The notes beneath the pieces are model-generated. The model saw only the letters and a program-made list of their open reading frames with translations. It had not been told where the DNA came from and made no database searches. A stretch of DNA of 64,000 nt from Datnioides undecimradiatus (Eukaryota > Chordata > Actinopteri > Lobotiformes > Datnioididae). Below, in pieces: positions 40,441 through 52,800 of this stretch. The stretch lies in the NCBI GenBank assembly GCA_008933995.1, contig WARS01000011.1, positions 13,855,516 through 13,919,515 of the forward strand, read 5' to 3'. Both the position numbers and the translations under genes were made by a program. Positions within the stretch are counted from its first letter, which is position 1. Each line of letters opens with the position of its first letter.

Positions 40441-42031
40441 TTTTCAGCTCCACCCATTTCTCTTACACGAGTACTTCGTCTGATCCACCATCTGTCAGTG
40501 TGTGTGTACCGTAGACAGACACGTTTTCTTATTTTAAACTTTATACTCTAACCTTGCATGCAAAAGCCAGATAGCTACACCTAAAAGCCCATGTACACTC
40601 ATGAAAATACACATTCTATATGTAAGACATATTCTGGTGGACAGTCGAGAAGTGACACCACAAAGTGCAAAGCCAAATCATAGTTTCCTGGTATGTTGTA
40701 GTTAAAACTGAAGATTGTGGAAGATGTTTAGACAAGCAGATATCCTCCATTAAAACCTATATTTGCCTAAAAGCACAGTAGTGATACAAGCAAGATGTAC
40801 ATAAAGCATCAAAGTTAAAAGTATTGGCACTTGGCAACAGGTATGTGTAAGCAGCGTCTCGATGTTTTGGCTGTTGGACTGTTTGATAACTAACAATGCA
40901 TCATATTTAATTTGTGATAATGTGTGTTGTTAATAAAATATGTAAAGCACCTGGCTGTTAGTTTCAATACAACATTCCCCTCTGAAATGCAGTGAGCTAG
41001 AGCTGTATATTAGCAGGTCAAAAGACTCACATACCTTTATGCACATAAAGTATATGAATGACTGTAATTAATTACTTGCCGTCACTTCTTTGTAAGACAA
41101 GGTAATGGGTTTGAGCTATGCACACGTTGTACTACAGTGAGGTGTGTGCAAGTCATGGATTGCCTTTTCGTGACGCTCCTTTATGGAAGTTATCAGTCAA
41201 AATATTAAAAAAAGACAAATTGAACAAAAAACCTCCCAATCAATTAATTATGAAAATGGTAAAGCTAGTCCTTAAAAAACTGTTCCAGTAAAGCAAGCTT
41301 GATGAAACCCTGTGTCTGTTTATAATAAAAACATATCCAGATCTCTACAATTTATTTTATTTAACATTATTTTACAATATAAACCATTCTATAGATTAAA
41401 TCATGCTCAACTCTAATAAGTGAAGGAGAAGCATAGTTAGAATAATAATTCAATATTTTTACTCAAATGTTAAACAATTAATGGCATCCAATGACAAAAA
41501 ATAAGGACAAGACCAATGACCAACAGTGTTATGATTTACTGATAATGGAAAATTGGAAATAATGCTAAAAATCATGAACGTGGGATGCCATTAAGTGCAA
41601 ATATGATAACAAAATTCAAAAGATGAACTACATTTCTGAGATGATTTCGTCATGGTTTCTTTCATAATACATCATTTATTCTGTGCAACAATGGCCAACT
41701 GAGAGTGATGCTCATGTGTTAAAACACAAGTCAACCCAACACACAGTTCCACTGACATCTGGGATTTAATGCTACGGTTCCCCCTTTCAGTTCATCATGA
41801 TAGATCTTGCCACAACAGTTCTTTGAAGTGAGTACACAGCATACATCCCGTGTCCTGAATTCTTTACTGTCATGGGAAGGAAGTGAAAAATACAACCCCG
41901 AATTGAAGTGAATGCTACTGTATTGGCATTACTAGTATTAATAAAAAAAAACGTGCATGTTGAAGTTTAATCTCTGGTTGAGGCTGTTGAGAGTGCAGAA
42001 GAGTGGGTTGTGCAGACTGGAAGTGTGAAGG
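40441..42031. other. YAF2 3' flank and GXYLT1 upstream spacer
   Basis: Both genes run on the minus strand, so this 1.6-kb spacer holds the YAF2 3' UTR and the upstream region of GXYLT1. Candidate minus-strand poly(A) signals (plus strand TTTATT) occur at 41675-41680 and near 41350. Nothing else is recognisable. Confidence 0.6.
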
Positions 42032-44030
42032 TTAGTGAGTCTCTCCATTAACCGACGAGCCTTCACCGTGGGGTGAAGAGCATCTGGAGACCCCTCGTTC
42101 AGTGTTATCGGAGCTTGAGCCACTTTGGCTGTGTTGGTCTGCAGAGGCAGCACTTGTTGAAGTGGACATGGGTTTGGCTTTCTCCTTAAAGTCTGTGATT
42201 ATTACAGTCAAGTCTCCAACTGTGACCTCTAGATGCTGAGCGCTGCTCCTGTCTATGTTTTTTAACCTGGGCCTGGAGAAGAGACAAACAAACAGACACA
42301 AGATTTGAAAACTGCTTGGAGGATACTAAATAGTTAAATGAAGGCGAACCCCAAAGACCACTGAACATGCCAAATTCATTACCTCAACTTTTTATGGCTT
42401 TTCTTTTTGAGTGTTGGTTCTTTATCACTCTTGTCTTTCTCCGATTTTTCTTTCTTCTCCTTTTTAGGGTGTGTGGGTGGGGCAAACTGCTGATTTACTT
42501 GCTGTGCAACCAGCTGAGAAACGGGCCGTGGTTTCCTGAAAGAGACAAAAAAAGTCATTGCCCTTATAGTTTAGCGATTTCTGGTGGACCGAGCAACAAT
42601 TCAATGTTACAGAGAGGACTTACAACAATAATTCAAATTGTTAACTGTTCAAAATCTTGACAAACAGTTAAAAGAACAGGCTGACATTTCTTCAAGACCA
42701 TCTTAAATTATGTATTGCTGTAATTGTTCCTCATACCTGCTTGATTTTATTTTCCATAGTCAGTCAATACTGAATTTCCCTGCTGTTACTAGTCCCCCAG
42801 CTGCACAAAAAATATAAGGAGGTAATTCTGTAGTTAAGTTAGTCACTTTGAAAACATGCACTTGATATGAAATTAACACTCCCCCTGATTCTTTGATTAG
42901 AACGGATTACCTCACAGCCAGTCTGAACAAGAAACATGACGACAGCATGAAAACCTGTTTCAGTTTGTCGCCTGACTTCTATTTAGATTAAGACAGACGT
43001 GAACATTTGGGAACCACAGATGTTTGAAATATGGTTCTGACAGGTATCTAGGAATGTGCAAAAACATCAAATGTCCTATGAACTTTTAGTAAATATGTGG
43101 ATGGGTTTACTCTCCGTTACTGTAAATACTCAGACATACACTCAGTTCATCTACTTGGCTAGAACCTATCCAGTCTAAAACAGTAGCCTTGCAAAACGTC
43201 ATTTTTATAAAGATTTGGTTTAGCTGATTGTGTCTTTTCTGCATTTTCCCCACATTCTGTAAAAAACTCATCTGTGGAATTGCTAAATACTTTGCTTATT
43301 TAAGTTTGCCTTATCAAAATTGCTCAATTTCCACCCAAAAAATCTGAGGAAGTGAACTCTGGGTGCTCAATGGCAGATATGTCTCTGACCATAAACTACA
43401 AAATATCCATAAAGTTGACAAGAAAAACTGAACATTAACCCTTTATGATAGGAAGCAGTGCTGTTGTAATAGATATGCGTACCTAATGAACCTGCAGCTG
43501 AGTGAGTTAAATCATGCAGTGACGATTAAAATAGTTCTGCAGGGCTCTGTTCGTTACAAATTAATAGCCACAGTTATTGTTACCGAGTTGACGTCCCCTT
43601 CCTGACATCACACATCAAGCACTTGAACGCCTCAGCGCTGTTCCTGAACGTGCAGACGCTACAGTCCCAGTATCCATCGTCGGAGGAGGGCTTGCACTGC
43701 CGCTTCGGCCTTTAGACACAAACAAAACAAAAACACAGTGAGAACGGCACATTTTCAACGATTTAAATACAGAACCCGATAGATAATCACTACCGTTAGA
43801 GGACAGTCACGACTCTAAAACAGCTCTACTCCTCAGAAGTCAGTCATAGAGGAACTGGGAGCTTTCAGTTTACAGACAGTTGCACCGTATTAAAGCAGCA
43901 GCCAGCCGCCATGAACAGTCAAGCAGCTCCATCCATTGACCGAGCTTTCTGTTATCGAAAGACCCGCTAAAGTCCTCAGTCAAAGATACCGGCGACAGTT
44001 TTACCTTGTGGGGCTCTTCTTGTCTCCCAT
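42032..44030 (-). CDS. yaf2: YY1-associated factor 2 (4 exons)
   Basis: Subunit of variant Polycomb complex PRC1; the paralogue of RYBP. It bridges RING1A/B to DNA-bound factors such as YY1 and promotes H2A ubiquitination. Exons on the minus strand: 44030-44005, 43709-43584, 42535-42383, 42272-42032; all GT-AG, product 181 aa (human 180). Residues 1-9 are MGDKKSPTR, as in mammals. A RanBP2-type zinc finger lies at 22-47 with Cys25, Cys28, Cys39 and Cys42 (C-x2-C-x10-C-x2-C, preceded by YW). Residues 70-100 are a Lys/Glu/Ser-rich linker. The YAF2/RYBP domain that binds RING1 lies at about 103-135 ([20 protein letters not shown]). The Ser-rich tail holds [15 protein letters not shown] is excluded by the short C-terminus and by the neighbours. 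PPHLN1 lies head-to-head upstream. Confidence 0.96.
42273..44004 (-). other. YAF2 introns
   Basis: Intron 1 is 44004-43710, intron 2 is 43583-42536 and intron 3 is 42382-42273. All start with GT and end with AG on the minus strand. Intron 2 is AT-rich with no repeat or exon that I recognise. Confidence 0.85.
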
Positions 44031-44049
44031 TTTAAGCTATCCTCGACTC

Positions 44050-44340
44050 AATGGACAAGAAAAGGGCCAATGTTACAGGTGAAAACAAGCATTTAGCTGC
44101 TACTCAGCTGTCGTAGAAAACTCCTGTCGATGGACGGTCACGTGACGCGGGTTCACCCAATCACTTTTGATGTAATCACAACAGACACAGTGATAAACGT
44201 GACAGTGTTGAGAAGAGGCGCTTTGTGGGTTTTACAGCATGGGTTTTACAGCATGTAAAACCCACAAAGTGTGAAAAAGGAGCCGCGTACGCTGTGCGGG
44301 TTTTAAAGAGGTATGGAGAATTCAGTAAAGGCTCGAGAGA
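44050..44340. promoter_or_regulatory. YAF2/PPHLN1 divergent promoter region
   Basis: Just upstream of the YAF2 ATG are CpG-rich words, a perfect palindromic E-box GTCACGTGAC at 44137-44146 (USF/MYC type), a CCAAT box at 44157-44161 and further CpGs (gccgcgtacgctgtgcggg near 44282). In human, YAF2 and PPHLN1 start a few hundred bases apart, head-to-head. The same arrangement is likely here, but the first PPHLN1 exon is not proven to start in this block. Confidence 0.55.
44221..44269. repeat. Inverted repeat with internal 14-bp tandem duplication
   Basis: The arms at 44221-44236 and 44254-44269 are perfect 16-bp reverse complements with a 17-bp loop. The unit gggttttacagcat is present twice in tandem (44227-44240 and 44241-44254), followed by the inverted copy. 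It sits inside the presumed divergent promoter. Confidence 0.9.
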
Positions 44341-46740
44341 AATTACTATTTAATCTAAATATATGTTGGATGCTATTTGACACGCAATTGACATATTAAT
44401 ATGGACACCATAGCTGCATTTTGATATTTTTTTAATAGACTCGGGTAAATAGTAATTTTTCATTTATTTGATAATTTGAAGAGTGACTTAATCTAATTGG
44501 TCCTACACAGGGAAACTAAACTTTCAATACAGCAAAATGATATACAGTAACATACGTAACCTTAAAATAAGAATGCTATCTTCACTATGAGCCTTTACTA
44601 TAATAAGGATAAAACCAAAAAATCGTTAGCACTAGATTCACCATACATAAAGTGAATAGCTATTTGTAAACACAAATAAATACAAAGAAATAATCCAGTT
44701 GCAGTAGATAACTGAAAGCAAATAGTGTGCTTGAATGCGTGGTTTTTGGTGCTTTTCTTCATTTTCATACAGCAAATGTTGTACTTTAGATGGCTCACTT
44801 ATTTTACAGCTACAATCAGATACATTTCAGAATAGGAACAAGATGAGTGAGGACACAATAATGCTTATTAATGTTATTAATTAAATTCCCGGACAGTGAA
44901 TGAATTGGTCAGAATTAGCAGAATGACAAGCTGCAACAAAACAAAAATGCTGCTTAAAATAGGCTACAGCATGAATTACAACACTATCATGTAGCAATAT
45001 AACAATGATTATTCTGCCAATAGCTATTCTTTAATGACTACTTCACATACTTTTAGCATGAGTTTTATGTTTTTACAGCAAGTTATTGCTGGTTATATGC
45101 AAGCAAAATATCTTTTTACTATTCGCCAAAAGAAAGTTTGGACATTACCATCAGGCGCCACCAGAGGGTGGCAGCGCAATGTGTTGTGGAAGCGTATTGT
45201 GCAGCGAAGAAGAGCAGATAGGAAACTCAGTATACTGTTCTGATGACATAGACTGTTTTGGTTTCGCTTATGCATGAGTATAATTTCAGTCTAAGTGTCG
45301 TTCACTGAAAGAATAAATATGTAAAACGCACCCCGTGTCCTGGACAACTCATATCAGTATTTGGTAAGTGACTTTCTTAGCGCTTCCTTCTATGCTATGA
45401 TGCTAATTCCAGGTTTGCTAATAACAGAGCTAATACCGTGGGGCTTTCTTATCCAGTCCTAATGACACCGTATATTACAGCAAAACGCGAAGCTGTTATC
45501 ATAGAGAGCAGAGTCTATCTATATGAGATAATTACATACTTGGATACCGTGGAGATTATTGGTTAAAATATAAGTTATACCTAATGGACGGGGCAAAGAA
45601 GTGCCCCTGTTGAGTCGAAAGGTGATCGTGCACCAAAAACCGATTGCCTACCGCTTATATACTCAGAAACTGGAGGGAAGACGGACAGGTTTTAATGTAG
45701 AGCACAAAGCAGGTAATGTAATGAGTCACAAGTATAATTGCAAAAGACCTTATGTGACCTTATGTGCACCAATGTGTAACGACTTCGCAAATCATGTTAA
45801 TTGCAGTGTAGTTTATAAACGCAGGCCCAAAACAGGACAAGGAAAAAGAGCAACAGAGGCAATCCCATGCTATCAAAAAGCCGGAGAAATACAGATGCTG
45901 TAATGTTGCATGCATACAGTTTTCTTACAAAGCAGTAACTTCAATGCAGATTTGCAAAAACACATGCGTGTTTATAGGTCTGTAGTTGCATGCGAGTAGA
46001 ATGATGATAACTCTGGAAAAAGAATCAAAAGTATGTCATATTACAGTTGTGCTAAATGGCTGGATGTGTTCACATAACTGATTTTTTTTTTTTTAAATAT
46101 AGTGTTCTTTCTATTTTTTTTTTTTAAATACTAAACAAACTCATGGTAGACCATTCCACATACTGTCCAACCACCCATTTATCCAAACACGATGCAATCC
46201 AAAACCACCCAAACTGGCAACACTGGTTGTGGGTGGGGATGGTGTAGAAATGCCGTTGAACTGGAGTCAGAGTGAATGTGTGTGTGAGAAGACCCAGTGG
46301 CCTTATTTAAAAGACCGATCAAACAAGTGAACTGTTGCGTCACGGTCTGTCACTGCAGCTGTGTTGTGGCTCAGGATGTGGTTAAACTTATCTCTGTGAG
46401 ACTGTGCAGACACTAGGACGCGTGCGGATGATAGTTGCGGCTGTCAAATAAGAATGAAAAGGGTTCATATTTTATCGATAAATTTGTAATTTGCATGTGG
46501 TAGCATCAAAGAGGTTTTGCCACAAACAGGCCTTTTGCAAGCTTCTAAAGACAAGCGCTCACGAGCATGTCACACACTCCTGACTCATTGTGATGCATAA
46601 CCCCCACCAACTTTCCAGCAGTGTGTGTGTCTATGTGTGTCTGTTCTGAGGCTCTGTTTTTCTGTGTGATTGGTATGTGTCCAAAATGGTCTGACGTAAA
46701 TATACCCGTTGTGAATCAGATGAATAAAGCTATAACTTTT
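44341..46740. other. Spacer between YAF2 promoter and PPHLN1
   Basis: AT-rich DNA with a CTCF-like site at 45158-45171, a strong splice donor at 45364 (ttg|gtaagtg) that could end another non-coding PPHLN1 exon, an open frame at 45601-45903 without recognisable family, two near-identical T-rich tracts at about 46082-46130, and an imperfect GT run near 46621-46650. Confidence 0.6.
45158..45171 (+). promoter_or_regulatory. CTCF-like motif
   Basis: CCACCAGAGGGTGG matches the vertebrate CTCF core CCASYAGRKGGCRS at all but one position, and GCAGCGC follows. It lies between YAF2 and PPHLN1. Binding is inferred from the motif only. Confidence 0.5.
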
Positions 46741-46818
46741 TCAGTTTTGTAGGTTCTTCAGTCTGTACAGTGACATCTTGAGCACACCGGCCAGTCAACT
46801 TAAGTCTTTCTTTCAACA
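46741..46818 (+). other. pphln1: Inferred PPHLN1 5' exon (UTR plus the A of ATG)
   Basis: A strong donor AACA|gtaagtg lies at 46818/46819. Joining this exon end to the acceptor at 47277 gives CAACATGGCGTTTCG, an ATG in good Kozak context that continues as MAFRRGRKP. The 5' boundary is uncertain: either a transcription start, or an acceptor near 46748 (ttttgtag) or 46758. Confidence 0.5.
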
Positions 46819-49800
46819 GTAAGTGAAACCAACTGCAGTTTTACACATGCTACTAGCAGAACAAGGTAGTAGATTTCACACACAGTTGAAGGTCTAACTC
46901 GACTGTTTTGACAGTACCACTTCATCATACTCAAATATGGACTGCACAAGATTAGCAAGACACTATGAGCCCGTGCACCGTTGCAGTATTTGTTCCTGTG
47001 TATCATCACCTGTCTCTGCAACTTTCTTTCCCTTCAATGCAGTTTTCCCCTGCCAACACCTCACTGGTCTTGTACAGGGTGTCTGCAGCTTGAGAGCAGA
47101 GCAAGGCCTGCCATTGTAAAAAAAAAAAAAAGACCCTGCACTCATGCATCATAATAACATTCAAAAGTACTTGGCCTTTGTTTTCACTGCCCATAAAACA
47201 GCATTGTGGGACCTTTACTCCACTGAACATATCTATTAAAACCTGACTTACACTGATGTTTTTTTCCTTTTTGCAGTGGCGTTTCGACGTGGACGAAAAC
47301 CTATTAGAGATGCTTATGACGAGCACTACATACTAGCAGATCCAAGAGATGTAAGATCAGGTGTTGTTTTGCATTGCCAAAATATATTTAATTTGATTTG
47401 CCAATCAATGAAAATATGAAATGTGTCATTTCAGGTGGGGGCGCGTAGAGTTGTCAGTATTGTTGAAAAGAGGAACCCTGTGCCTTGGCCGGTGATGGAA
47501 TTTGACCGATACATAAATGATGACCAGTGGTATGGTGGACCTCGAAATTACTATAACGCAAGAGACTCCCACGGGGAAGGCAGTTACCCAGGCAGTGATC
47601 GTCGGTACCATGATGAAAACCCCAGCTTTCGCAGAAATTCCCCTCCCCCAAGAAATGTAAGATATTCACGGTTTATAAACTTAAAGTGTTGAATAGCCAT
47701 CTTTAGCTGATTGAATAGAAACATGGGGAATGGCAAACCAGTGTGTACGACCCTAACACAGTTATGTCCGTAATAGAATGGCAAAGTGCCTCCGTTTAAT
47801 CAGGTTCTTTTAGGCCTGTTTTGTAGCTTCCAACAGCATCTCATTTGCAAAATTTTCCAATTATAGTGCCCTTTGGAGTTTCCTATTAAACAAACAAAGG
47901 TTATTTTTATAGTGTTACCTGCCTAATCTCATTGTCCTTATCCTTGATATCTAACACATTAAGTGCATTTCTTCTACAAAGCAGTTTTCCAATCCTGCAC
48001 AAGTCAAATCCATGTTCATGACTTAGCCTGTCGTTACTGTCTTTGCAGGCACGTCGCAGCGTACGTTTAACCGTCACCAAGTGATTGGTTGAATATACAC
48101 ATTGGCAGGAATGTGCTCACTTGTGCACGTGCAAGAGATAAACAAAACATGGATCTGCTTACAGAAATCCACTTCCTGAGTCCACTGTAGGTCAGAAACT
48201 CCACAGGGAACCGTTGGGGTTGTTTTAATTGTGTTTTTTGTTTTCAGGACGGTCCGTACTCCCAGCAGTGTTATAGCAGAGAGGATCTGAGGCATCAGTT
48301 AGGTCCAAGGTAATTACTTTTTTGTTTGATACTCATTGTGAGAGATTGTCAGCCCTTTCCCTGAACCTTATGTAATGCATCAGACTGACCACTAGGTGGA
48401 GGCAGGCTTCAGTCATTTGATGGGTAAACATTATTCCGTTGATGGAGATATAGGGACCTTCTCCATTTGTGAGTTTTGAGGCTTTCTTTGCATGTAATAC
48501 ATGTGAGAAAGTGGTTTAACCCAGCTCATCAGTGAAAAACCCCTAAGATATATTTTTTTTTAGTTCTTTACAACCAGCAGTAAAAGATGAAACGTCTGCT
48601 TTTACAAACTGCTTTGCTGGCAAATGCCTTGACAAGAAAGTTTAATTGTTTAAAATGTATTTAAGAGGCGTATTTCAGTCAACTGTGACCACACTGCGCT
48701 TTAGGTTTAACCCTACTTAAAGCAATTAACTGACACCCCTGGCCTCTAAAGCATACCAACAGTTTACAGGCCCAGGCTCCCCTTTTCCAGGAGTCATACC
48801 AGGCTAGAGAGGGGGACAAAGGGCACTAGTGTCTACTCACTCAGCCAAACAACCCTCCCTCCCCCCTCCCACAGCCTTAACCCCACCCTCAGAGGAAAAA
48901 TAGCTGGACCACTCCCTTCTCAATCAAACACCCGCAGATATTGTGAGCAGCGTTTGTCGCATCTCTTTTGGTCCTTTCTAAGTTAATAAACTGACAATTT
49001 AAATCAGATATTTTCAAGTAACAAATGATCCTGAACTCTAACTTTCTTGTCAAAATATATAATTTATTAGGTTTGTGAGGATTTGCTTCCTATCAAAAAA
49101 GCATTTTACATATCTAAATTGAAAATTAGACTCAGATAATAGACCATTGGCATTCTCTGGATATACGCCGAACCATTATTCATAAACAGGTCAACAATAC
49201 ATAGATTTTTAGTTTTTCCCTTGTGAATACATTTGGATATTATTTGGTAGGCGTCCTGAGGTACGTGGTTGCATTTTATTGATAAAGTGCAGAAGTATAC
49301 CGCTGCATTTGAACATTATAATCTTCATAACTCTATAATTTGGAAGACACTAATGTGATATGGCTATTAAAGCAGCTTTTAACTTAAGACAAACACTTAT
49401 AATGGAAGCGCATTATGAAGGAACGACCACTTTTCACTGTCATGTGGGCATGTGACTGTTTTAAGACAGGCTTGTTTGAACCTATGCTCTAATTGTACCC
49501 CTGTGATACTGTGAACTGCTGACCAGGGGGAAAAAATTATAAAATGCTAGCACGAGACAGAAACTCTTGTGGAGACTTATGTTTTGCCTGCATAGCTGCT
49601 CTGTAACCCCTCACTGTCCGACCTCACTTGTAGGGTGTGGGATGAAATCAAGCAGTGTATAAGATGAAGCTGAGCTGTGGCGTCGTGGCAAGAATCACTT
49701 GCTTTTTTCGTGCTCCCTTGTAGAGGTTTTAACCCCGGATTACGAAATGCGTTAAATGCCTTTTGTGCAGCTCCAAGTGAAAAATCAAGAGCTGCCGTGC

Positions 49801-52800
49801 TAAATACAGCTGTGTCTTGTTTTTGTAAACTGTCTTTTTAAATCCTTGCATTTGATTGAAGTGTTGTTATTTTTAAAAAAAAGCCAAACCCCTGTGTAGT
49901 TATCCATGAAAGCAAATGGAATAAAGATGCAAATATTAATAGTCATTATTATATGTTTGGTTTGTCTCTTGGGGCCCACATTTATTTTTAGGCTTCCTGA
50001 CTCAGCAAATTAATGCATATTGCAGTGTTCAGGTAATTGTGTAGTGACTGTGTATCAAGAGTATATTTCATACAGTATATCCTTGCTCTTGACGTATGGC
50101 ACGGCCTTTTAAATGGGTGTAATTTCCTGAGGAATGTCTTATAAATGCTTGATGTATTCCCTATAGACTGTTTTTCAAAGTAAAGTACACAACTTTTTCT
50201 TTAGCCATAGTCTTTTTGATGTTATTTGTGTCCTGCATGGACGTCAGTTCAGCGTTGGCAAATTGAGTTCAGTCACAAGACAGGCTTAGTTCTGGCTACT
50301 TCAAACAGGCCATGAATCGTAAAAGTTTGAGGCCTTGTTAGACCTGCTCTTTGTTGGAGATGTGGCCTGAGTTCAGACAGAGGTCGTGACAACCAGGTGC
50401 CTTTGGGTCATTTATACTTCTGGTCATAAAGGTTGTTGTTCAGACACAAGCTTTGAGCCGAGAAGATTGTGAAAACAAGGTGTACAGGGACCTGACAAAT
50501 GTTCATCTCAGAAATGTCATACATCATGTGAACAACAGGTTTGGTGACAGTGTTTTGTACTTCAGCTCCATATTTAAACTCAGTCACCACTCTGCCTACA
50601 ATTGAAAATAGATAGAAGTGACACAAGACCAAAATTGGTCAAACTGTTCTGCCAACCATTGCCCGAGCTAAAGCAGAAGATTGCCTCCATTCCACAAATT
50701 GATCAGCGTGCCGCAGTGCCCCCCCCCCCCAGTCTGAATTTTGGGGTCCTTGTGGTTTTTTCTTCAGTTTATTCTGTTTCCATTACACATCTGAAGGCGC
50801 TCGCTGACAAATCCCCAACTGTTTCTCCTTAAACAGTTTGTAATGTAATAATGAAACGAAATTTTGACCTTACACATAATGCGCTCTTGGTTCAACGTAT
50901 TTTGCATGTTTAGCTTTCTTTACCAAACACTTGTTGCCAGGCCATCTTTGCCAGTTACTGATTTGTTGGTATTTTTTATATTTTTCCAGAAACAGTGCCA
51001 GAGGTGGTCCCTATTTTCGCAACAGAGGTCGTGGGTCGGGTCCTGTAAGGTAAGTGCAAGGCAAAAACAAAACCCCAAGTCATAGCTTCATATCCATATG
51101 GCTTCCTAATATATATTACTTAACAAATTGGCAGTGGGCTTCAAAGTGGGCTTCCAACCTAGTTATCCTATAAATAACACTGGCCAGAACCTTTATAAAT
51201 TGACAATCAAACACACAAAAGGTGTCATATTCTTAAACTTTATTAAGAGAAATGTCCAAAGTGCATGCTTTATATAATGGCACAGATGACTTATGGCGAG
51301 TTATAGGGAGGGTTTTAAGGCCAGCTAGCTGCCTAATCCCAACAATTTATTAATAACTTGTCCCACAGCAAACTGTCAGATGTCACTCATTACAAAAGTG
51401 AAAAAATGTATATTTGAATGGGTCACATTTCATGAGTAACTCTCCTTGAAATATGCAATAATTACAAATCTAAGAAGGTAATAGAGATACCCATAGCTAG
51501 TACGATATTCCTTGTTTTAACGACAACACACTTTTGATAATGTGCTCCCGCCTCAAGCATTATGTGCAGATGCAAATGGACGTGTGCACTTACAGACATT
51601 ATCTCAAGCTGACTCTTCTGTTTTGTCACAAAACCATTTTGCATATGTTGACAGAGAAAGCCACAACGACTACAGGACATCGCCGCCTGTCAAACGGGAC
51701 CGCTCTCCTGGAAGCAAGGAAGCCCAGCCACCAGTCCACTCAGGATCAAACACTAGCAACAGGAGCTTCTCCCCCGACAGGGAAAAAAGCCACACCCACC
51801 AGCAGGCCCAGAAAAAGCGTAAGTAACCGAGGAGTTCAAGTTAATGGGGTTGAAAAAGGTCAGTTACAACCTCACATTGGCGATGTTTACGTCACTTCAG
51901 TTTTCCACTTTTATTCTGACGATATTCCTAAATTGATATGTGTTATGTAAACAGCATATTCTGCTTGGATATTCCCAATTAGGCCTAGTTCAGAGTGTAG
52001 CAGTTTCCAGTTAAACAAGCTTTGGATTTTGGAGCATTATTTGGACACAGCCTCTTACCTGTTCATGGTCAGCTCTTTGTGTGGTAAACAATTCAACTAG
52101 CCAAGATACACATATCTGGTCAGAATTCCATTACATTGATGTTAGTACACACTGTTGATTTTCATTAGCCATGTAAACAGCTTAGCAGGGATATTGTCTT
52201 ATCAGAATAAGGGCAGAAACTGGAACATTTTGTGTTGATGGTGCTTTATTTCATTTCATGATTGCAAACTGTAAATAAATATATAGTTTTCACAAAGTGA
52301 AAGAGGCAGAATTTACAGCATTTAAAAGCACAATTGGTTTTAGGTCTGTTGCAAAGCAGGAGCAGTAACGTCAGTTGTCTGACCTGGTGCCCGAGGGGAT
52401 TGTATGCCGTCCGATGACACAGCACAACTTTGAGCTACCTGAGACTCTGTGATTGGCCACAGCTTGCAAAACCTGAAGAAGCATAGATAATGGGAGTGCT
52501 ACAGTTGTAAATTTAGCCATATACAATACAATGTCTTTGCAGCTGTTATACACCCTGTAATGACAACAATAGAGATAATTTTCCCAGTTCACTGAGGCAT
52601 ATGTATAATTATAATGTCTGAAGGTATTAAGCCATTCCAGGTGAAGCATCTGTTTTCAGTGGTGGTGTGTCATGTGAAGGGTCAGGGTGTGCTCCAACAC
52701 GTTAAGACGTTAATTACACTAACACCACACACACTTTTAGAGGCTGGGAAAAAGGATACCCATGGTTTATTGGGGTAGTTTGGCTCTGGATTCAGAACCT

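Noticed and set aside
45316-45363. Exon ending at donor 45364 as the first coding exon of PPHLN1
   Set aside because: Joined to 47277 it gives no upstream in-frame ATG before a stop; it may still be a non-coding exon.
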